Assembly: GCA_001692895.1 (NCBI GenBank)
Contig: KV748236.1
Coordinates: forward strand, 62,241-126,240
Length of the DNA stretch: 64,000 bases
Direction of reading: 5' to 3'
Origin: Cenococcum geophilum 1.58
Lineage: Eukaryota > Ascomycota > Dothideomycetes > Gloniales > Gloniaceae
Below the pieces are notes generated by a model. The model did not search any database. It was not told where the DNA came from and worked only from the letters and a program-made list of their open reading frames with translations. Numbering within the stretch: the stretch's first letter is position 1; each line of letters begins with the position of its first letter. This document shows positions 47,496 to 58,475 of the stretch, piece after piece. The translations under genes were made by a program, and so were the position numbers.

Positions 47496-47540
47496 TAATG
47501 ATTGTGTTTACTAAGGAGAACCCTTCCTATATAGGCCCTG

Positions 47541-47735
47541 GGAACTTAAAGAACCAACTCCTCTAAGGCTTTGTTTGGTTCGCGTCCATTACACAAAATC
47601 TACCATAAGAGATAACACGCGATCGCTCCTACTAAGGCCCGTTAATCACGTTGCGTTTGCTAAAAAGAACCGACTCCTACTAAGGCTTCGTTCGGTTCGC
47701 GTCTACTACGCAAAATTAACACCTAGTATAACCTT
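47541..47735 (+). repeat. imperfect direct repeats of about 100 bases
   Basis: Two copies of a segment with AAGGCTT(T/C)GTT(T/C)GGTTCGCGTC...ACACAAAAT, at about 47566-47600 and 47678-47716. Between them GCTCCTACTAAGGCCCGTTAA (47625-47645) repeats a block also present at 44738-44758. Confidence 0.65.
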
Positions 47736-47879
47736 TTTACTAAGCGCTAGTATACCTAGCAGCGTCAGCAGCACCCCTACCTACACCCCTACCTATACTA
47801 TAACCTACACTACAACCTATACTATAATCTACGCTAGTTAATTATATCCGATATATAAACCCAACGTCTAAACTAGGCT

Positions 47880-48960
47880 AATAGAATTACCCTAACTAAT
47901 AAGACTACTGCAGAGGATATTACCAATTATATTTACTTTAAAATTAATAAGTATACTAGCTATAACTTTAAGAATAAAACCCTATGGGATTTATACCAAG
48001 AGGACTTTAATAATTTTAAGGTATAAACATTTAAGGACGCTAATAGGTTTGCAATTAAAAGACTTAAATAACTACTCCAATGTAATAGAGTATGGGTCTT
48101 TAATAAAAAGAGCAAGTTAGTACCACAAGCACTATATAACATCGCTTATAAGGACGACCGTACGGAATAGTTAGATGCAGAAATTTAGCTATATATCAAC
48201 AGCGAAGGACCCTTTAATTCATATACTATCAACTATCGTCTTAAATTACGCCCACTTGCCACCACCCCTAGGATACCTCAACCACCTGCTGCGTCTATAC
48301 CCTAGCAAGCTCCGTCCACACAAGCTTCGTCCGCGCAATCTCCGTCTGCGCAAGCTCCGCCCACGTAAGCCCTATCTGCACAAGCCCCGTCCACGCAAGC
48401 TCCGTCTACACAAGCTCCGCCTACACAAGCTCCGTCTACACAAGCTCCGCCTACACAAGCTCCGTCCGCGCAAGCTTCGCCTATATAAGCCTCGTCCGCA
48501 CAAGCTCCGTCCGCGCAAGCTCCGCCTACGCAAGCTCCGCCTACGTAAGCTCCGTTTACAGAAGCTCTGCCTACGCAAGCTCCGTCCGCACAAGCTCCGC
48601 CCGCGCAAGCTCCGCTAGCTTTACTCTCCCCCTTAACTAAAGCTAAGGACCTACGGCAGCTAAGCTCGTATAAACCTCCGTAACCTACCTAGCAACAGCG
48701 CAACTTAGCTCCAGCTGTCTTAAATGACCTTCCTATAGCTGAGCTCCCCTTACCTACGAACGTCACTATCTGCTGCCTCCCCTATAGATCTGCTACGTCG
48801 AAAATTATGTTAATAGCGCGCCCCAAATGCCAGCGTGCTTCTCCCCCCCCTACGGCCTTTGTAAGCTACGAATACTATATTAATAAAGTCTATATATTAG
48901 TGGTTTTACGCATAAAGAAAGAACTGCTAGTGTTAGAATATATAGATAGAGTCTACTAAC
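47880..48960 (+). pseudogene. decayed gag-like protein with a QAPST repeat
   Basis: Reading on the plus strand through a few stops gives DITNYIYFKINKYTSYNFKN, then KTLWDLYQEDFNNFKV, NRVWVFNKKSKLVPQALYN, IAYKDDRTE and PFNSYTINYRLKLRPLATTP. A Pro-rich repeat follows (QAPSTQAPPTQAPSAQ, 48300-48610) and then LNDLPIAELPLPTNVT and FVSYEYYINKVYILVVL. Such gag-like proteins occur in fungal LTR elements, but I cannot name the family. The small number of stops suggests milder RIP than in the flanking Copia. A 147-codon frame in another register (48175-48618) is a shadow of the repeat. Confidence 0.6.
48300..48615 (+). repeat. 15-base coding minisatellite
   Basis: About 20-21 units of 15 bases (CAAGCTCCGTCTACA), coding in the gag-like frame for the pentapeptide QAPST/QAPPT/QAPSA. 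C/T variation is high between units. Confidence 0.88.
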
Positions 48961-49068
48961 TAAACAATTGTACCGTTACGCCTATAGTCCGTCTAAGCTA
49001 GCACCGTACTGCTATATACTTCTCCTTTATACTTTCTTACCTTCTTTCCTTTTTGTAAATGTCGCCAG

Positions 49069-49244
49069 TGTCTATACGAGTAGAGGTTACGTAGTTATGT
49101 CTCTGATTAGTCATCCTTACGGTGACTTATCAGCCCCCTATTTAGGCACCGCGATCCTTACGATCCTCTGCGAAAGATACAAATGAATTAAAGAACCTAT
49201 TACCTTATATTGCAATTGCAGTACCCCCCCAGGTAATACCGACA
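49069..49244 (+). repeat. right LTR of the satellite-rich element
   Basis: 176 bases, followed by the TTAAC duplication. Confidence 0.92.
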
Positions 49245-51929
49245 TTAACCTCCTTCTAAGCCGTATGTTTCTTAAAGAATATATTAGCTAGGAACGTATA
49301 GGATACCCTATAATTATACTAGATTAATATCTACCTAGGACCCCCTAATTAAATCGTCTATAATATAGGAAAGAACTTCTTATCTATAGAGTTCTAATAA
49401 TAGATAAAGGTAATGGCAATTAAGGTTAAGGAAGTCCCTATTAAGGCATATAATAGTATTAAAAAAGTAAAACAATATTACGCGCTATTACGCCGCGTAT
49501 ATAAGATTATCTCTTTAGAACTAGAGGATACTAGCGAAGAACTTACCTTATAAATAGCTATTAAAGCTATTAATAATTCTACTGGCCCGGATAGACTCGT
49601 ACCTATATTACTAGTCTTTAGCGCCTACCCTTAAATAACTAATAATTCTCTACTATCTCCCTCTATTATATAATAAGCTAAGGCTATTTATAAGGCAATA
49701 AAGGAGGTATAATATCTCTACGCTATATACTAGGTTAATAACGCACTAGGAATAAGAAACGGCCCAAATACCTTAACTACGCTTAATCTACCACTCTAGT
49801 CTAAGGTACGCGTATAGCGTAAAAAGGGAGGATGGTTAGGCCTACATTAACTTATAGCAATTAATGGTTAAACTTACACTATTTAGATGCCTTACAGACC
49901 CACTTAATTCCGTTTAACTGTTATTAAGCCTTACTATAAAGATAATAGTTCTAAGCCTTTACAGGATGCTATAAAAGATGCCCTAGAGGAAAGCCATAAT
50001 TAATATACTTTAGAAGGCGACCATAATTCTAATATAATTATAGTAGATACGCCGTAACTATAACGCGGTAGAGGCCGCCTAAAGGGATCACAAAATTACT
50101 AACATCTTATTAATTTTAAAGAGCAATTTATTGCCGCTATTAAGAATAGAGTTAAGCTATTAATAGCCTTTATAATAGCTAAGGAGAAGGCTAACTTTAA
50201 ACTCGTAAAACAGCTTTAAAAGGAAGGTTATATTATAACTCTAGGAGCTCCTTTCTAAGCATCTAATAAGTAGGAGATCGATAGTCTTATTATAAGAGGA
50301 GTCTTTAAATTCAAGAAGTACGACCCTACTAAATTCGATAGAGTCCGCATCTTTAAGTTAAGAATGGTTAATAAGATTAAGGGCAAAGCTATTAATACCC
50401 CATTTAAGAAATTAAGGCTTATTATCTAAGGCTATAATAATAATAGTAAGGAGGTAATTCTTACGTAATCTCCTATAATTTAATAAGCTAGTTAGCAAGT
50501 TATTATTGCGCTAGCTCCCTTCTTAATAAAAAATAGAATGGCGGTTTATTTATAAGATATTACTTAGGCCTATACCCAATTAGAGACGCACCTTTAGCGC
50601 TTAATACTGGCATACCTTTTAAAGTAAATTTGTTACCAATATCCCAAGGATATAATTATAGTTATACTTAAGCTATTATATAGCATTGCAGAGGTAGGAA
50701 CTTACTAGTGGGCTACCTATAGCAAGCACTATAAAGAGAAGCTTTTAATAACTACTTCTATATTTAATCTATACTTCCTTATTATAACTACGGGAACTCT
50801 ATTTAAAATTGTCGGCATATAAACTAATAATATAATTATCTTAGGAGACGACCGATTCTTAGCTCTTAAAGAAAATAAGCTAATAAAGGTAAATCTTATA
50901 GCAAAACTAAAGAAAAAGCTTAATTTAACAGTACTATTACTCTTTAATAAATGTATTCTCTCCCTAAACGGGGATTCTATTGCTTTACGCCAGAAGGGTT
51001 AAGGCAAAAAAATTAATATTATTAACGTTAATTCTCTAAAGTAAGGATATGTAGAGTAGCGCGCTTATAGAGCTTATATTACTTCTATCTATTAACTTAA
51101 GGCTTTATTTAATCTCTTTGTTACTATCTAACACTAGGAACTAACTAAGGATAACATTCTTGCCCTAAATAAGCGTCTTTTCTAGTAAATAAACCATCTT
51201 AATTGGGGACTACGCTATATACCTACCAATCTCTCCACCGCTAAGCTCTTTATATTTATTAATAGATCGTTTATAAATAATAAAGATTTTAGCTCCCAGT
51301 TAGGATATAAGATTATTATCGCGAATAAATCTACTAGAGAGAATAACTTTATAATCCACGGTAATCTTATCTATTAGAGCTTAACTAAGAGTAAGCGCGT
51401 TACTTAAAGTGTTTTAGCGTTAAAAATATATAGAATAGTTAGCGGAGTTAATATAGCAATTATGATTAGAACTACCCTAAAAATAATTATAGATTAACTT
51501 GCACTTTCCGTTATCCCTATAATTATATATACTAACTTATACTCCCTCTATAAGTATTTAGTTAAGCTTAATACTATAAAGGAGAAGCGCCTTATAATTA
51601 ACATTATAGCACTTTATTAATCCTATAAATANTAAAAACTCTTTAAGATTTAATAGATTAATAGCTAAGATAACCTAGTAGATGTAATAATAAAGGCGAA
51701 CCCAAATAAGGCACTAGAGACGTTTGTTAATATAAATACTCTACGTATATAAGTTAAAGGTTAGGTTAAAAGGAAGTCCCTAGAAATTTCTTAGTTATAT
51801 AAGGTCTTAAGATATCTAGGAACTTTAACCGGCGGTTAAAGTTATTTAATTAGTTAGATTCTCTTACTAAAACTTTTTTTAAAGGGGGGAGCATAACATT
51901 TTATAGACCCTAACTTAACCTAGCTAATT

Positions 51930-51997
51930 AGGATTTTCTATCCCCAGGATAGAAAATCGCTATTAGCTCGCTTACTATTAGCGCCTTAGCGGCCCTA
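51930..51997. repeat. second copy of the hairpin module
   Basis: GATTTTCTAT-CCCCAGG-ATAGAAAATC hairpin, then GCTATTAGCTCGCTTACTAT and TAGCGCC. It matches 31385-31452 at most positions. It lies between pol and the 3' LTR of the plus-strand Copia. Confidence 0.7.
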
Positions 51998-52180
51998 ATG
52001 GCCCTAACACAATATCTACCTACAACTCCTTAGTAAGAAAGTACCACGTGCTAAAAGGCAAATTTTAGGACAGCGAGACTTATATTATAATAGTAATAGT
52101 AAGTAAGAAGGATCCGTATTCGTTATAATAGTTAAGCAGTATTTGTATATAGATAGCAACTATAAAAAAAGAGTTACTAG

Positions 52181-52346
52181 TGTTGGGAATAAGGCAAGTT
52201 GCCATCACGTGTCGCCGCGGCACTAGCGTGGCGAGGAGCCTTAAGCTCCTCGCCCTCCCTCATTTCAATTAATAAGCTTTATTAACTAACATCACTGTAA
52301 CCTATTTGAGTAGTCGTTATTGGTAAGTCACCCTATATGACCAACA
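52181..52346 (+). repeat. 3' LTR of the plus-strand Copia
   Basis: 166 bases, TGTTGGGAATAAGG...ATGACCAACA, less mutated than the 5' copy, and with the same GCGAGGAGC/GCTCCTCGC hairpin. Confidence 0.92.
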
Positions 52347-55300
52347 CTTTCTTTTACTATACTACTCGTTTTCTTCGCTTATTATAGTAATAATAATATT
52401 CTTAGCTTATATCTATAATTCGCCTTAAATAGTAATATACCTATTCCTTCTTATAGTGTTATATTATATACAAACTATATAACTGGTAATAATAATACCT
52501 AATTATTCTACGTATAATTAATATAATACCTTAGATACTACTCTAGTGTCTAATTTAGTCTTTCCATTTAACCGTCTGTTTGTAGGTAATATACGGTAAA
52601 AGTTACTACTCTAACTCCTTATTCTGCTAAGAATACCTCTTAAAATGCTGCTATAAATCTTAGATCTCTGTCCAATATAATCTTACTTAGTGCTCTATAT
52701 CTTATAAATACTTCTTTAATATAGATTCTAGCAACATCTTCTACTAAGATTTCTTCTATGCATACTATAAAGTATTCCTACTTTATAAGCTTGTCTACTA
52801 TTACTAAGATTACGTTATAATCTTATCCAGTAATAAAATCTCTTAACTTTAGTAACTTAATAATAAAGTCCTATAATATAACCTCCTATGGTCTTTTTAG
52901 TATTTTAATAGGTTATAGCCCTCTATATGGCTTATGCCTTATTAGTTTATTTCTTTAGTAATCTAGATATTCCTTTATTACTTTTTTAGCTATGCCCTAG
53001 ATTCTATTAATAATGTATTTTTCTTATAATTTTAACACTAAGCCTATTGCTTTATTATATCCCTAAGTTATTTCTTTATAAAAGTCTTTTATAAAATGCT
53101 CTGCTATACTCTTTAGGATATACTTTGCTTTTTAATTCTCGTATATATCTATCTATAGATCTTCTAGCTGTACTTCTAGAATTCTTTATACCCAAAAGCT
53201 TTCTAGTATCTTGTAGACTCTTTTTAATTTATTATCCTCCTAGGTTACTACTAGCCTAGGGTAATTATACCTAATTAATCTATCCTTATCTTTGCGTAGC
53301 ATTGGCCCTAATAGTTTTTCTTCATTCTATAGTTTAGCCTTTCTGCTAAGTATATCTGCTCTTACATTCTTAGTTCCTTTAGTATACTAAATCTTAAAAT
53401 AGTATTCTATAAGCATCTCTGCCTATTTAACTTATTTTTAATTAAGTTCTTTTATTATTAGAAACCCCGTTAGGTTCTTATAATCCGTCTTAACTATAAA
53501 TGGTTTCTCTACGCCTTATAAGAATGCTCTCCATTCCTTAAGTGCTGCGACTATCCTTAATAACTCCTTGTTATAGACGTTATAGTTTAGTTCTAATAGT
53601 GTTATCTTTTTACTATAGTATACTACTAGGTACTATGTGTCCTTATGTCTTTATAGCAAGTATACTCCTAGTATATAGTCTAATATATCTGTTTCTACGA
53701 CCATATCTAGTCTTGGTTAGTAGATCTTAAGAATCGGCTCTTAGGTAAACAACTTCTTAAGTTCTTTAAATAGCTTCCTTTACTCGTCTCCCTATACCTA
53801 TAGTTCCTCTTTCTTTATAAGCCTAGTAAATAGTTTAATGTTTTTTAACTACTATTCTATAAACCTTTAGTAGTAGTTACAAACCCCTAAAAATAACCTT
53901 AACTGCGTTATATTTTCTGGTTCCTGCCAACTCACTATTGCTTTAATCTTCTTTAGGTCTATACTAATATAACTTAGTTTAATAATAAATCTAACAAAAT
54001 CGGTCTTTTTGGTAAAGAACTTGTATTTCTTAATTGCTACTAGTATCTATTCTTTTTATAGTCTCTTTAAAACCCATTTAACGTATTCCCCGTATTCTTC
54101 CTTAGTTATTAAGTAGATAATAATATTATTAAGGTATACCATAATAAACTTATTAAGGTGTTCTTCTAATACGCTATTAATTCGCTTCTGGAATGTCGCT
54201 AGTGCGTTTATAAGCCCGAATTGTATAACTAATGGCTTATATAGTCCTTCTCTTAACCTAAAGGCTGCCTTTTATTTGTCGCCTTCCTTAATTCTAATCT
54301 AATAGTATGCCTATCTTAGATCTATCTTTGTAAAGATTTACGCGTTACCTATTCTGTCTTAGATTTTGCTAATTAAGGGTAAAGGATACCTATTCTTCCA
54401 AGTGATGCTATTTAACTATTTATAGTTAATGTATAACCTAAGTTTTCCATTCTTCTTTAGTACGAATAGTACTGGATAACCTGCTAATAACTGCGATGGT
54501 CTAATATATCCTTTTTGTAGGTTCTCTTAGATAAACTCTTTTAATACTTTACCTTCTTCTTTAGTAAGCTTGTAAATTAGAAAGAACCTTAAACTTATTC
54601 CTAGTTCTAGCTCTATCTTATAGTCCTATACTACATACTCTACTAGCTTCTCACTCTCTAGTAACTATAGTTTCTTGCCATACTTATGGTATCTCTTAAG
54701 TATATAACTTAGTCCTTTCTCTATCTCTTTATAGGTAGCTCCTACTTAGTACTATACTAACTTGGTTTACTATTATATCTTACGGCGTTAAGTATCTCTA
54801 ATATTAACTTAACCTGTAATCCAATCGATCTTTAGATTATATTCCTATAACTAAGGTATACCTAATACTGCCTTATCCTGTCCTAATAGTAGGATATTAA
54901 AAGACATCTTAACTTGTCTCCCTTTAATAGTTAACTAAATAGGTCCTATCTCTAGGTTAATAATCCCTCCTCCATAGGTTATTGGATCTCCTAAGATTAT
55001 AACTAATAGGTAAGGTTACTCCTTCTATCTATAAGGTAATTTTATTCTTTTAACTGCTGCTAGTAAGATATAGTTCCTTATTACTTTACTATCTATTAGT
55101 GCTTTAAACTTTTAATTACGCTATTTAACTTATAAATTTAGGTGTCGTCCTTAAATTCCTTTAAGGGTCTAAGGCTTTACTATTGGCTCCCTCTAGCTTT
55201 ATAGGCCTCTACTTTTCCTAACTGTTAGCTGCTTAATCCTATCTATACTTAGTCCAACTTTAGCTAATACTTAGTTCGCTTTTTATCTTTAATATATTAT

Positions 55301-58054
55301 AGATACGTGTTCTCTAGGTATTCTTCCATAAGGAATTTTCCTAGTTAAAGTATTAAGTCGCCTAACTCCTAAACTTCTACTAGATGCTATCTATATATAT
55401 ACTTAGCGTTTCTATACCTTTGTTCTTCTACCATCTAATATATTCTTATAGGATATTTCCAATGCTTATCTTTAGGTGCTCGGTATATATTACACGAGTT
55501 ATCTACGCATATAATCCATGATAACGTATAGTACGCCTAGTGCTTTAGGTTAACTTTTAGCTCGTCCTTATCCTTAAGTTTAAACCTCTACCGCATTAAT
55601 CTAAACGTTATAACTTTATTTATAGGTACTAAGATACGCCTTTTGCTTCTCTAGTCCTCTAATTATTCCTCTAGATCCTTTAATATTATAATTAAGGCCC
55701 CTTTAATATAACTTATTGCCTTTTCTATAATTAGGTAGTCCTAAATAACTTTCTTATCTAACTATATATAGAAATCTTTCCACTTATTGTTATGCCTTTG
55801 CCTATACTACTTTTAGTATAGCTGCTAGAGTGTGTACGGCTTATCCGTAAGGAAGTATCTTCTTATTACTACGTTATAACAGCCCTTTATATATTGTTTC
55901 TTAAATCTAGTTAGAATCCCTAAATCCTCTTTATTTTCTAGTTCGGTAAGCTACTTAGCCCTTATTATACCTACTCTAGGCCTATTAGTAATTCTTTATA
56001 TAGGTACTCTATCCTTAGTACGTCTTAGTGTATTAGTTCTCTAATCTAACTTCTATTATTACTATGCGATAATTCTTGCCCTAAATTCTGTTATAGTTTC
56101 TTTTAGTTTTTGCCTTGTGAGTAGATCCTTAAAGTCTTTTTACTTCTTAATCTTAGTGTTAGCCGTTTAATTTCTAGGTTAAACACTATATTCTTTTAGT
56201 AAATCCTCTAGGTCTATATATCTATCTCCTAATCTAGTTGCTGTTTATACTATAGATTCTCTAATCTTATTAGTAGTCCTTATTCGTGTCTTAAAATCTT
56301 AGTTTTATAGGATTCTTAATCCTAAGCTTGCTTCTAGCTTAAGCTTAGCTCTAGCCTTAGTCTAATTAGGCTTATTTAGTGTTTTTATCTCGTCTTAAAA
56401 GTCTTAAATCTTACTTATCTTACTTTAAGAGTCTTATGCCTATAGGAAACTCTATCCTAAGCTTATTTATATATCTTTAAACTAAGCTACTGCCCTACTC
56501 TATCGGTTTCTATCCATCGTGGGTCCTTAGATCTGCCTTATCTCATCTTAAGAATCTTAGTTATCTCTTATCTTATCTTAAGAATCTTAAGCCTTTAGCC
56601 TTTTGCCTTTATTAAGTGCCGAAATAGTTTGCTGTCCTATTTCTCTTATATCTTATAAAGCAATAGACATTGTATTTAGCGGGGTCTTAATCCCTACTAA
56701 TATTCCCTATTCTATAGTAGAATTATCTTCTACCTCTTTTATAATATCTTTAAGGGCTATATACTTCTAGTAAGCCGCCTTTATTACCTTATCGTTACTA
56801 AATGTTTTACCTACGTTGAATTTATTATTTATAATGTCCGATTTACGAACTAGTTTATTAGTTCCTCTAAACTCTAATAATTTTGGCTCCTACGGCCAGT
56901 AGCTTACGCCATATTTAGCGTCTTTATAAATTTAGTATGCGTTATTATAATAAAATATAAAACTTCTAATTAAACACTCTTTTATTCCTCGCAGTATACT
57001 ATTATCCCTCTATATATATATGTCTTCTAATGGTCTAGTTCCCTTTATTATATAATAACTCTAACTATCTTTATAATCCCTCGCAAAGTAACCTTATTTT
57101 CCGCAATTTATATAAGCTCCATCTTTAAACTATTTTTTTTGCTATAGAGTCCGCCTAAACGTCTTCTACTACTAAGATCCCTAGTTTAGCCTTTACTTCT
57201 TAGACCTTTAATTACTTAATCCTTATCCTCTAGGTTTCTATAGTTTCTTATTCTATTTCTTATTTTCTTTAATACCACTTAGGTCTATTGGCTCTACGCT
57301 ATACTATAGTTTTTAACTTGGTTTTGGTTATTGTATACTTTACGCCTTATATAACTATAGAACTCTATCCTAACCTCTCTTAGCCTATTCCCTTTAGTAG
57401 ATCTAATTATTAATCTTAATCGCCTAATTTATTAAATCCTATAGGGTGTTCGTATCTTCTATTAGGATAATCGCGTCCTAGACTTTAGCCTTAAGTCCTT
57501 ATTTATACTATGCTATAAGCGCCCTATTATTTTACTTAACTTGCGTAGCTAACGTCTGGAACTATATTATATACTTAATTGCTAAGGTTCATTATATAAG
57601 GTTTTAGAGTTTTCTTTCCGCTGTGGTTATTGCTTCTGGGTCTCCAAATATTTATATAAGTCGCTCTATAAACCCTTCCTAGCTTAAGAACATAAATCGC
57701 ACGTCTTAATTAGTGGTCGTTATTCCGTTTATCTATATTTCCATAAGGTAAGGCTTAAACCACTTAAGTGCTTTTCCTAATAGGAATAACCCTATATAGG
57801 CTATTCGATCTATAGGTGTTAGCAGCTTTACCCCTTCTTATATAATCTTAAAGTATATTTATATAAGAAATCCCTTAAGCTTAGACTTCTCCCCTAAGTA
57901 CCTCTTAATTAATAGTAACTTAATTTTTACCGCTCCTATCCCATTAACCCTTTCTTCTAGCGCCGCATTATTTACTGTTAACTAATTAATTACCTCCTAT
58001 AATTATCCGACCGTTATAGGTTATTATAAATTAGTATCTACTATATTAGTATCT

Positions 58055-58475
58055 TGTTACGGACGCTTTAAGTACAATATTACGACTACTAGGAGAGGAG
58101 TCGAAAGAAGCTAGTTGGTTAATTTAGGCACGGTCTAGGATGGAGCCGGTAGAACCATATGACGAGGAATAGTAACCGAGGTTATATGACGTGCTACGTA
58201 TTGAACGAGAGGAACGAGAGGAACTCACGTACCTTATATATAAGACGTATATCACGTATAAGAAGGATTTCATAGGAGTACGGTTGTGTATTTAAGGACC
58301 CTTAGTCCCTACCTAGATAGTTCCTTCCTTATAGTAATTCTTAGAATATAATTAGAGTTAATCTGTTAGGCAACCACTCTACCAGTTATTATTACGTTAT
58401 TAACTTCGTTACATTACCTACACACCTAGCCCATTAATAAGCCCATTATAGTTCTTGCTATAAGGTTCCGTTACA
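58055..58475 (+). repeat. 5' LTR of the plus-strand Gypsy
   Basis: 421 bases, TG...CA ends. It is followed by CAATCACTACC, the probable primer-binding region, and the gag leader. Confidence 0.88.

Larger units (their letters stand above)
44506..49244 (+). mobile_element. satellite-rich non-autonomous LTR element
   Basis: 4,739 bases with 176-base LTRs (44506-44681 and 49069-49244; TGTCTATACGAG...ATACCGACA) and a perfect TTAAC target duplication (44501-44505, 49245-49249). It interrupts the Copia integrase region. The interior lacks pol. It holds five tandem-repeat blocks, a foldback MITE and, toward the right, a decayed gag-like frame (47880-48960). Much of the interior keeps CpA/TpG and so looks less affected by RIP than its host. 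The direction is tentative: the gag-like frame and repeats read left to right, but no clear polypurine tract precedes the right LTR. Confidence 0.87.
41495..52346 (+). mobile_element. Ty1/Copia retrotransposon, plus strand, hosting another LTR element
   Basis: 10,852 bases including a nested 4,739-base element. LTRs 41495-41660 and 52181-52346 (166 bases each) have a CTTTC target duplication (41490-41494 and 52347-52351). Gag runs from about 41990. A zinc-knuckle remnant KKCYVYKKPNY is at about 43455-43490. GAG-pre-integrase residues LYRRFSHLSVY are at about 44245-44285. After the nested element, integrase and reverse transcriptase continue. Reverse transcriptase reads FNLYFLIITTGTLFKIVGI, then TNNIIILGDD (50823-50852), where TDDTLILGDD is typical. 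RNase H follows to about 51860. The order gag, integrase, RT, RNase H is Copia. Stops in every domain make it inactive. Confidence 0.9.
39811..58054 (-). mobile_element. Ty3/Gypsy retrotransposon, minus strand, split by nested insertions
   Basis: Element pieces are 39811-41494 and 52347-58054. The 3' LTR is 39811-40232. On the minus strand, gag starts beyond 58054 (cut by the plus-strand Gypsy within GNNTSIADTN). A zinc knuckle remnant lies at about 57080-57125 (INCGK-GYFARDY). Reverse transcriptase has MVYLNNIII at about 54120-54150, where YLDDI is expected, and KKYKFFTKKTDFVRFIIKL at about 53970-54040. Integrase C-terminus lies in the left piece: LKEGDKVWLLYKMFK then KKLDYIRLEPFKI (about 41300-41390). 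It is the same family as the element at 58055 in the opposite direction. Many stops; inactive. Confidence 0.87.

Noticed and set aside
45988..47566. Open frames of 439, 453, 324 and 288 codons
   Set aside because: All run through the 12-base minisatellite, whose unit has a stop in only one of six frames. Open length is a by-product of the repeat, with no domain or start context to support a protein.
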